From Beroe ovata (lineage: Eukaryota > Ctenophora > Nuda > Beroida > Beroidae), in the NCBI GenBank assembly GCA_946803715.1, contig CAMPET010000104.1, positions 196,698 through 225,702 of the forward strand: a DNA stretch of 29,005 bases, read 5' to 3'. Under the pieces are notes generated by a model, which was given only the letters and a program-made list of their open reading frames with translations, did no database searches and had not been told where the DNA came from. This document shows, in pieces, positions 1 to 8,363 of this stretch (position 1 is the stretch's first letter; the number at the start of each line of letters is the position of its first letter). A program made the position numbers and the translations under genes.

Positions 1-29
<29 letters not shown>
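1..29. repeat. (TG)n microsatellite
   Basis: Fourteen uninterrupted TG units open the window. The repeat may extend beyond the left edge. Confidence 0.95.
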
Positions 30-31
<2 letters not shown>

Positions 32-160
32 ATACTGTTTGTGCGTGTGTTGATTCACCAAAGGTTCAGCTTTGTACCACCTTAATCCGCAACACGCGTT
101 TGGGTGTGCGTTCCTGTGTACCTCTCTACTAGTATACTGTGTTTGACTGTTTAGTATTTG

Positions 161-305
161 TTCCTGTGTATAATAGGTTTACAACCTTTCACATATCTGT
201 GGACACCACCTGGCACACTCACAGAGTGGCAATGAATAGATGCCATTTTCTCGGAAATTAACAGCTCCACCATTCATCAACGACCTTACTTGGTATATAA
301 TATTA
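161..305 (+). repeat. Dispersed duplication, copy 1 (ends at an N)
   Basis: About 145 bp, starting at TTCCTGTGTATAATAGG and ending at TATATAATATTA, recurs at 1005-1149 with only a few substitutions. Copy 1 stops exactly at the single N at 306; copy 2 continues into different sequence. This could be a real duplication or an assembly join of two alleles. Confidence 0.85.
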
Positions 306-540
306 NACCCACCCCCCCTGTCGGTAAGTGTGATGCCGTCCTTCCCACTTACTGCCGAATACCCCCCGGCTGTCATGCTTCTAATAGGCTCGTTTTCGAG
401 TTGCGTCAGTTTAGTGTCACTGTGTCTGATATGTTTGATAACCATTTCCCATCATGACACAGATTATAAGTTGTAACATTTGGGAATTCAAAAAACTCGC
501 TACAACTGACACGAGAATACAAGAATACTTTGCTAGGTAG

Positions 541-630
541 CAATACGCAGCAATACGCAGCAATACACAGCAATACACAGCAATACGCAGCAATACACAG
601 CAATACACAGCAATACACAGCAATACACAG
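541..630 (+). repeat. Tandem decamer repeat, 9 units
   Basis: Nine uninterrupted 10-bp units of CAATACRCAG, with G or A at the seventh base. The unit is not a multiple of three, so all frames read Cys/Ile/Leu/Tyr-rich repeats on the minus strand; these are not genes. Confidence 0.95.
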
Positions 631-920
631 CTCAGCATCTTACTCACCTTCATCCAAGAAAATGATTATAAACCAAATATAGCTGGTAAATTCGGTCATT
701 TGTTGGGATGGGAAATTCTTCCCGAGACTTCTCTCATTTCCAATTAGTTTCAGTATCCGAAAAAAGATGTTCAAGGAAAAGCAACCGTCCGGAATTCCCC
801 CTCGAAATCAAGGAAATAGCACTTTGGTATTTGACCAGGAATATTATTATTCCAAGAGCAATGAATTTTCCTTTCTTGAACTTGATGTGCGATTTCTATT
901 CATGAACCAAGACAGAAAAA

Positions 921-991
921 CTCTACTAGTATACTGTGTTTGACTGTTTAGTATTAAATACTGAACAGTCAAACACAGTATACTAGTTGAG
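921..991. mobile_element. Near-perfect palindromic element (about 71 bp)
   Basis: Two arms of about 35 bp (921-955 and 956-991) are reverse complements apart from two or three mismatches; the outer end reads CTCTACTAGTATACTGTG. There is no loop. The left arm alone also occurs at 124-158, flanked by TTCCTGTGTA at 111-120 and 161-170. A short non-autonomous inverted-repeat transposon or its remnant is the simplest reading. No transposase is visible. Confidence 0.55.
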
Positions 992-1004
992 AGGCACAAA
1001 TTTT

Positions 1005-1149
1005 GTTCCTGTGTATAATAGGTTTACAACCTTTCACATATCTGAGGACACCACCTGGCACACTCACAGAGTGGCAATGAATAGATGCCATTTTCTCGGA
1101 AATTAACAACCCCGCCATTCATCAACGACCTTACTTGGTATATAATATT
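1005..1149 (+). repeat. Dispersed duplication, copy 2
   Basis: Partner of 161-305. Differences are a handful of single bases (for example CTGAGGACACC here against CTGTGGACACC). It is preceded by a complete palindromic element at 921-991, whereas copy 1 is preceded by only the left half of that palindrome. Confidence 0.85.
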
Positions 1150-2745
1150 AATCAATTCATCATATAATGTGTGAAATCTCTCTACATCAATAACATGGCG
1201 TACCCTTTATTGTGGGCTGTGGACTCCATCGGGTGCAGCAGGGCCTTTTCACACGGACGCTATCAGAAACACTGCCCTAGAAATAGCCCAGGTACCCACT
1301 GATTTCAGTGGTTGGTAGTGAAATCGGATAGGCACATAGATACCAGGTCGTTGTCCGAGAATTCTGGATACTAACGGTGGAAATGAGACAGGGTGGGTAA
1401 TGAGATTGGAGAGAGGCCAGCGCGTGAAATATATTGTGATATATTGTAATTTATCAACGGCTGGGAGGGTGTTTGGGGCTCCAAACAAGGTTGAGACTAT
1501 ATCTCTTCAGGTCGGGAAATTACCTGAGGCTACCTCTCGAGAGGAAGGAGTAAGGAATTCCTGAATGGAAGTTGGAACAGCTTACTCACAGAGAGACTCT
1601 CAGTTGTAATTTACTTCACAGGTGTACTTCCCTACTGAACACATATGCATAATAGTCTCACTACATGGTAGTAACAAATGCTACTAGAGAGAGAAACGTG
1701 ACCATCATAATCATATAATTATCCAATATCCATGCTTATGATGTTTCCATGAATGATATTATGGCATGATATTATGACTTGTTAATACTTTAATATAACC
1801 TACCTATCTAGCGATTGTATGCAACAGTTGGTTTAACAGATTATTATGTGAGTATACCATTATAGTCATCACACAGTGGTCAGGTGTGTTCGGTTTGAGA
1901 GGCTGGTATCATATTGTTATGAGAACAATTAATAATCATTATGAAGGAGCATCCTTTGGTCACGTATGTCATATTCTATATATTTTGTATACATTATGCT
2001 TGAATCACCATTCAAAATGTGTCCAACCAAGGACCTACCTATGATATACAAATATATCATTGTTGGTTGTATCATACTCTATACCTACCAACCATGAACT
2101 CAACCATTTCATGACACTTCATGAAATCTAAGGAGTACGGATCCAGAAACCCGATTATAATCCACTCATCAAACTGATTCAATGACTGAGGATGATACAC
2201 CAATGTGCAATCATCATGATGACGTAAGTCAAACATCTATCCATTCATACATTGATTCAGCTACTTCTTGAATCTGCAATCAATACACCGGACTTCAGAT
2301 TGAGGAATTGGGGAACTAAAACCTCTGATTCTTCGGATTGATGAGAATAATATTTGTGATTTTTGTCACTCTTCTACAGAGCGAAAACGGTGTTACCTAG
2401 TTTCTTATAGGTAATGAAATTTCAATGAAAAACCCGCTGTACCAAACTCATGAATTAAATTATCTCATTTCTCATTTCTCCCACGACACCTCAATTCTGC
2501 TCAACGTCTGAGTCACTCTGGTGGGAGACAAATTTTATGCAACTTTCCTATATCTTTCAACGGGTAAAAAGGAGAAATAATTAGTGGTTTCACTTAGTTA
2601 TAGCTCGGAATTGATCAAATCTCGGGGTATTGCGATATTTTGCTTAATATTCTCAACTTTCCCTCATTAACCTTAACGCAACACTTACTCCCAAGCACAA
2701 CCTTACCTAAAATTCAGAAATTTCACAATTATACACCCAAGTGGA

Positions 2746-2845
2746 TTATCCAGCTACAATATTAGAATATACCACAGCAAGAAGTTTCAGGTGTGAACAG
2801 TAAATAGTGTCTAGATATTTATAATTATTACAGTGCATTTCTTCA
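2746..2845 (-). CDS. Possible alternative last exon of the Ig-domain gene
   Basis: After the acceptor TTCTTTCAG the sequence stays open for 33 codons to TAA when joined in phase to a donor (GTAAAT) that overlaps the stop of the previous exon (exon would then be 3191-3117). The product tail is Cys-containing and ends in a short hydrophobic run (LLAVVYSNIVAG). The phase match could be chance. If real, it would give the Ig protein a second C-terminus, possibly a lipid-anchor signal; that last point is speculation. Confidence 0.25.
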
Positions 2846-3112
2846 CTGAAAGAATGTGACCGAGGGATAAGAGAGCATTTTTGCAAGTATGAATATGATA
2901 TTAGCATATATGAGCATAGAGCATACCTACTACTGTATGTATTTTCATGCACAACACGCACACGTGCACACATGTTTAGAGTGTGTACTGTGTGTGTCTG
3001 TCTGTGAGTGTATGAGTATATCTAAACTCAACAATAGAGAGGTATAGAGAAGTAGAGTCTTGTATACTGCATGGAATGATATATACACACACAAGATTTA
3101 TCAGCAGCCAAT

Positions 3113-4991
3113 TTACCATATGTCAACAGGATACCATCTTCCAGAGTCCACCATACCAGCGGCGATTGGAACACCGAATTTAAGTTCAAGCCTAAAAAAC
3201 CATGATAGGTTCAAAACTTACCGGAAATTGGAAAATAAAACATAACTTGCCAGTTCAATTATTGAGGTATGATAACCTAACACCTTGATGACCTCGAAAA
3301 CCTGATACTTAGGGTCCCATCAAAAACAAATTTGTTATATCAAAAGTAATCATGCTTGTAGCAGCATAATAACATGCAGCAATTGCTTGATGTTATGCTC
3401 ATTAAATATGCTTTCTGACCTAAGCCCCCATAACAAATGCACTATGCAGCATGCATGAATCGAACCATATATACAAGCCACATAAAAATCATCACACCCC
3501 ACAGACTGACAAAACATGAGAAACCACACAAAATAAAAGCACAAACTTGTTTTGGGCAATCTCTACATCACGCACACTGCACGCACCGACAACTATGATC
3601 ACACTTCATGTCACAATCATCATACCCAACTCACCAGCATTGGTTTATTACAGGATTCAGGAAGTATTGGGATACTTCATCAGTATCCTCTGCAACTGTC
3701 AGATCTATATGATCACCCAACACATCTTTTAGAGTGCATTGTTTCTCATGAGGGCATCTACCTCCACAGCGATTCCTCGCACGACACCGGTACTTGCCTA
3801 GAACGTGGGAATGTCTAAAAATTCGTGCCAGTCATCAGAATATCAATTTGTTCACAATCTGAGAGTTAATTTTCACCTGTGTCACTGAGCTCAAAGTGCT
3901 TGATGTAAAGATGTCCTAACTCTGATTGATAGTACCGGGACTTCACAGGCTCATCTGTAAAATTCACATTCATTACAATTTATCTGAGTGTGAATGAGAT
4001 GTGGAATGGGAGTTTAAATTTATGATATGCATTTTCCCACCAGAATCTTATTTAATTACCAAAGGTGTTGATGTTGACCCAAGTTTCAAGTTCTGTGTCA
4101 TACTTCTCCCAGGAGAAGGTGGGTTGGGGTGTTCCCATTATTGTGCAGGGGATGAGGGCAGTCCTATTCAGGGCAAATTCTGATTTCACTGAGAAAACAA
4201 GATGATTTTAGCAAAACTGTAGTGACTGATCATAAAATGTTTGCTTGGAGAGATAAATGACGTCATGACTTATTGGGGTCTAACACTGTGGTCTTGCACT
4301 GACCAGGGGTAAGGAGATACTCTTCAGGGCTGAACTTGCACAGCCAAGAGGGGATGGCATGATAAATCCAAATGTCATCTACAAAACTACCATTCACATT
4401 TATTACCTGAAGTGAGACATAATGAAGATACAAATCAAACTTCTTGCTGAATCTGTATTTCAATCTATTTAATATCACCAGTAAATTAGTAGTCTAACCT
4501 TAAGTGAATAATAGCCTGCATCATCGATATCATTCAATACAGCAGTTGTGGTGCCAACTTCCTCAGAGAAATTGTATAATACCTGGTTTGAGATTGGAAA
4601 GCTTAAGTAGGAAATTCTTGTCAACTATATAAGAATTTATGACTCCATTTTCTAAGAACTCATACCTTGGTGTTTGGGTATCTGTCTGTGAAAAATTTTA
4701 TAGTTTCCACTTCTGAACCAGGATTGAAGTAAATTTTCTTGACAATTCCTGTTTGAGTTTCAGATGCTGCTTGGACAGGTGTCTGGAAATGGGTTTTTAC
4801 TCATACTATTTACTCAATAGATATTTACTCAATGGATATTCATTTGACAAGGACTATCTATCTGACAATAAGAGTCTTTCTCTAAACATCACAAAATTGT
4901 TCGGAAAGGAATTTATTCTTACATGGTCTGGGATGGTGATCAATATCAAAACAAATATCACTCGTAGCCTGCAGCTAAATGGGTTAAGCAT
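3113..4991 (-). CDS. Secreted or membrane-attached Ig-domain protein, 8 exons
   Basis: I do not recognise a named orthologue. Coding exons (minus strand): 4991-4923, 4782-4666, 4582-4499, 4406-4321, 4163-4060, 3954-3877, 3797-3635, 3191-3113. All are bounded by GT/AG and all phases agree, giving 259 aa. Exon 1 encodes a signal peptide (MLNPFSCRLR then VIFVLILITI). Residues about 24-105 form a first Ig-like fold ending DDAGYYSLKV, where Leu replaces the usual second Cys. Residues about 110-215 form a second Ig domain: Cys in TALIPCTIMG, Trp in PTFSW, then LSDTGKYRCRARNRCGG, the classic D-x-G-x-Y-x-C signature. Its F-G loop carries three extra cysteines. After the second domain comes a short tail ending VDIW and TAA. 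No AATAAA lies near the stop, and a donor at this stop could join an alternative last exon at 2845-2746. A 5' UTR exon junction is possible at 5010. It is probably an extracellular recognition or adhesion protein; the ligand is unknown. Confidence 0.68.
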
Positions 4992-5485
4992 AACCTTGTC
5001 ACCATTGAACCTAAATAAACAAAAATCAAAAGTGAATCAGAGATAGAATTTATATGTCTATGAACCTTTGAGATGAATTATTTAAGCTAAAACTCCATCT
5101 TATCTTCAGGATCTCCATGAGAATGCACATCATCCTCAAATTTGATTATAATAAATAGTGCTGATAAGTCCACAAACAATAGACATACTGTGACAAGGCT
5201 TACAATTTCACAAAAATGGCTGAATCAGACACACTGACAGTTCCTGATTAATGATAGGCCTGTTCTTGTCAGCTCAGCCCACAGCTGGGCCTAACTGTCT
5301 AACATTGACATGTATAAGACAAACAAGTTGATCAATGCAATTCAACTGATGCCAAAGAAGTAGGGAAGGGATTAAGAAAGAGATGTACCACAATTACTTG
5401 CACTCAAACTCCACGCTTTCAAAAATTTTTGGTTGGAACTAATGACTAAAATACGTGCCCACTGTTTCATTCGCGCGGTTGCCGG

Positions 5486-5560
5486 ATGTTATCTGTCCTC
5501 TGTTTCTTGCGCGCGGCGCGCGCGCCTTCATCGAAGGCCGAAACAGTGGACAGATAACAT
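5486..5560. mobile_element. GC-rich fold-back element, family A
   Basis: Arms of 21 bp (5486-5506 and 5540-5560) starting ATGTTATCTGTCC and ending GTTTC pair with one mismatch around a core of CG-alternating sequence and CTTCATCGAAGGCC. The same arms and core recur complete at 18535-18653, and with truncated arms at 6591-6644. Confidence 0.7.
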
Positions 5561-5718
5561 TTAGCATCGTTACCCAACCTACCGTGCCGCGCACGGCGTT
5601 AACTGCGATCGCGGTCGCGGTTCTTCGACTCGACTTTTCAGTTCAAAGCGTAACATAGGGCGCCAGGCGCGGTCGAGGTGCAACGTGTGCACTGCACTGT
5701 GCACTTGTCAAATTAAAT

Positions 5719-5814
5719 GTTACCCGACCTGTTTCTCGCGCGCGGCCCGCGTGCCTTTATCAAAGCCCTTCGATGAAGGCGCGCCTCGCCGCCTCGGGAA
5801 ACAGGTCAGGTAAC
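5719..5814. mobile_element. GC-rich fold-back element, family B
   Basis: Arms of 17 bp (5719-5735 GTTACCCGACCTGTTTC; 5798-5814) pair with one mismatch around a GC-rich centre. The arms differ from family A outside the shared GTTTC end. The counterpart in the second duplication copy is at 6817-6880. Confidence 0.65.
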
Positions 5815-6590
5815 ATCTGACAACATGTGCACAACTGAGCTGCACATCCCAGATTCTCAGACCTGCAGGCCATGCCATGGATCGATTGGCGCCTATCTAT
5901 CCGCCGCACTGCACATGACATGCGCAGTGCGCACACCGCGTCACCAACGAACCTGAAAGTGAAATTGAATGCTCGTCTGGGAGTGGGACAATCAAGGGGC
6001 TGGCAAGCCCCTCGCGGCATCTGTANTGTCACCATTGAACCTAAATAAACAAAAATCAAGAGGGAATCAGAATAGAATTTATATGTCTATGAACCTTTGA
6101 GATGAATTGATGATTTCATGATGAGTACAAGTGAATGGAACTAAAGAGGTATAACATATTGATCAAACCTTATACACCTCACAAATCAACAAACAGTTTT
6201 GGAATTAAAACTTATTTAAGCTATAACTCCATCTTCAGGATCTCCACGAGAATGCACATCATCCTCAAATATGATTATAATAAATAGTGTTGATAAGTCC
6301 ACAAACAATAGACATACTGTGACAAGGCTTACAATTTCACAAAAATGGCTGAGTCAGACACACTGACATTTCCTGATTAATGATAGACCTGTTCTTGTCA
6401 GCTCAGCCCACAGCTGGGCCTAACTGTCTAACATTGACATGTATAAGACAAAAAAAGATCTAAATCTTGATCAATGCGACTGATGCCGAAGAAGGGAAGG
6501 GATTAAGGAAGAGATGTACCACAATTACTTGCACTCAAACTCCACGCATCCAAAAATTTTTGGTTGGAACTGATGACTAAAATACGTGTC

Positions 6591-6644
6591 CACTGTTTCT
6601 AATTGCGCGCGGCGCGCGCGCCTTCATCGAAGGCCGAAACAGTG
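6591..6644. mobile_element. Fold-back element, family A, truncated arms
   Basis: The inner arms CACTGTTTC and GAAACAGTG and the GC-rich core survive. The outer part of the left arm, present in copy 1 at 5486, is missing here, and the right flank is altered (CAGATAGCAT instead of CAGATAACAT). Confidence 0.6.
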
Positions 6645-6816
6645 TATCGACAGATAGCATTTACAATTTAGCATCGTAACCCGACCTGGCAACCTACCGT
6701 GCGGTCGCGGTTCGGTTCTTCGACTCGACTTTTCAGTTCTAAGCGTAACATAGGGCGCCAGGCGCGCGGCGCGGTCGAGGTGCAACGTGTGCACTGTGCA
6801 TGTGCACTTGTCAAAC

Positions 6817-6880
6817 GTTACCTGACCTGTTTCTCGCGCGCGGCACGCGCGCCGCGCGCGAGAAACAGGTCAGGTATAAC
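6817..6880. mobile_element. Fold-back element, family B, compact hairpin
   Basis: Arms of about 28 bp (6817-6844 and 6851-6880) starting GTTACCTGACCTGTTTC and running into CGCGCGCGGC pair almost perfectly, leaving a loop of about 6 bases. This is shorter and tighter than its counterpart at 5719-5814. Confidence 0.65.
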
Positions 6881-7583
6881 ATCTGACAACATGTGCACAA
6901 CTGAGCTGCACATCCCAGATTCTCGAACCTGCAGGCCATGCCATCCATGGATTGGCGCCAATCTATCCGCCGCAGTGCCGCACTGCACATGACATGCGCA
7001 CACCAACGACGCGAACCTGAAAGTGAAATTGAATGCTCGTCTGGGAGTGGGACAATAATGAATAATCCTGGCCGGGCTGCCTCTTTGTTCGTTGAAGGGT
7101 TTTTACTATACAGGGTGTGTTCTCAGTACTTATACTGTACACTGTGTCTGTGTCAAAAAAGTGGACATTTAGGTTAATGAATCTACCTCAAAAAAATGAC
7201 GGAGGAATTAGCAAAAAACAACAGAACTGCTTTTAATTATTTTGTCAGCTTCATTCATCGACAATGAACGATCTGACTCTTGTATCTCAATCTGAGCCTC
7301 AAAAATGAAAAATGAATGCGGACTGCAAAATAGCAATCCTCAACAATTCTAGAAGTAGAACAAATCCTGAAAATTTCATCAAGTTTTCATCAGAAAAACG
7401 GCGAAGATATGCAAGTTTTTGTACTTGTAGAGCACACAGATGTGGATTTTTACTTTGTCCACTTATTTTAGAGTTTGACACACCCTTTTTGCCGTCGGCG
7501 CCGCGCAATCAAGATTCCACCCGACAACTTTGTTGATTGAATTTGATGGTACCCTGTGGAGAATTTCAGCAGGATCAGGACTT

Positions 7584-7697
7584 GTAGGATTACTCCCTAC
7601 CCTCGCTGACGGGATTTTATCCCTCGCAAGGAATCTGCCGCGCCGTGGAGGCGTAAAATCTTGATTGAGTGGTGCCGACGGTAGAGAAAAACCCTAC
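7584..7697. mobile_element. Small inverted-repeat element (MITE-like), empty copy
   Basis: Ends GTAGGATTACTCCCTACC (7584-7601) and GGTAGAGAAAAACCCTAC (7680-7697) are imperfect inverted repeats around about 78 bp containing GGGATTTTATCCC. The same element lies in opposite orientation at 18524-18738, where it is interrupted by another element. No open frame is present, so it would depend on a transposase made elsewhere. Confidence 0.6.
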
Positions 7698-7914
7698 AAC
7701 AGCAGGACATGGTATGCCAGGTGAGACTTCATTCAATCATTCATTTTCCATCAGTACGTTGCAACTCACAGTCAGAGTTTCAGAGTCATCACTGCAAGTC
7801 TATAACAATTTGTCTTGATATTGATACTTCCTTATTCAATTCCATCCTCAATATTACTGGTAACTTAGAATGAGGAATCTTAATTTCACTCTCATTCTCA
7901 ATATCAACCATGCC

Positions 7915-7920
7915 TTTATT
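7915..7920 (-). promoter_or_regulatory. Candidate poly(A) signal of INTS6
   Basis: AATAAA on the minus strand, about 440 bases downstream of the INTS6 stop codon. It is the first canonical hexamer I see on that side; other variants could be used. Confidence 0.35.
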
Positions 7921-8363
7921 CCGGTTACCATTCTCGGTACTATTACTACTATAAGGATAACATTGTCACGACTTCTCAAAAATTGAAGTTTTTACAGTTT
8001 TGAGTTACTGGCGTTTGATTGACTGAGCTTTCCAAATGGAATATGGATCACGAAAATCCAGTTTTAGTTTAAACAACGATTTCTGTCCCACAACCATACG
8101 TATCAAATACTAAATTGATAAAAAGCATGTTTATCTGACACTGAAAGCGAACCTCTGTTCTCATACGGACTGTACTCAAAGTCAGAGTCAAACTCTGAAC
8201 TTCATCCATGAACCTTCACATCTGGCTCCTCGCCAAATCTGATCTTCTAGACCGGGTAATCATAACTTACCAAAACCCTTTACCTGACTGAATTTAACTG
8301 AATTCCGGGGGTTTTGCCGCTTATCATGAAAACGCACCCTTGAATCTGACATCATAGCGAATG

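Larger units (their letters stand above)
1..3112. other. Region without a supported gene
   Basis: I see no coding chain that I can defend here. Short open frames occur (for example 1249-1488 minus and 1195-1305 plus), but they lack recognisable motifs and convincing splice partners. The region holds a TG microsatellite, a 145-bp duplicated segment, a palindromic element and a decamer tandem repeat, listed separately. Possible 3' exon material of the Ig gene lies at 2746-2845 on the minus strand. Confidence 0.5.
4998..6025 (+). repeat. Tandem segmental duplication, copy 1
   Basis: The segment from TGTCACCATTGAACC to the N at 6026 is repeated, in order, at about 6027-7045. Shared blocks include AGTCCACAAACAATAGACA, CAGCTCAGCCCACAGCTGG, the GC-rich fold-back cores and the tail CTCGTCTGGGAGTGGGACAA. 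Differences include an insertion of roughly 100 bp in copy 2 near 6106-6210 and many small indels in the GC-rich part. Copy 1 begins inside the first exon of the Ig gene. Confidence 0.9.
6027..7045 (+). repeat. Tandem segmental duplication, copy 2
   Basis: Second copy of the 4998-6025 segment, starting immediately after the single N at 6026. It keeps the non-coding start TGTCACCATTGAACC but not the start codon and signal sequence of the Ig gene, so it does not encode a second Ig protein. Divergence between copies is largest around the GC-rich hairpins. Confidence 0.9.
5011..8363. other. Intergenic region between the Ig gene and INTS6
   Basis: It holds the tandem duplication, several GC-rich fold-back elements and one small inverted-repeat element (7584-7697). 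Open frames inside the GC-rich parts (for example 5455-5658, 5760-6059, 6699-6992) lie on hairpins and are not conserved between the two copies, so I do not call them genes. From 7060 to 7580 I see only two overlapping opposite-strand frames without motifs. Confidence 0.6.

Noticed and set aside
406-653. Cys/Leu/Ile/Tyr-rich open frames on the minus strand
   Set aside because: They translate the CAATACRCAG tandem repeat and have no other content.
1195-1305. Plus-strand frame reading CSRAFSHGRYQKHC, finger-like
   Set aside because: Only one half of a possible finger (no C-x2-C), a short frame, and no partner exon or splice context.
2182-2224. Possible plus-strand first exon (ATG ... GAT GAC then GTAAGTC)
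   Set aside because: A good donor, but only 14 codons and no downstream exon found on that strand; the next kilobases carry minus-strand exons.
5455-7006. Arg/Ala-rich open frames in the GC-rich duplicated region
   Set aside because: They lie on hairpins and are not kept between the two duplication copies.
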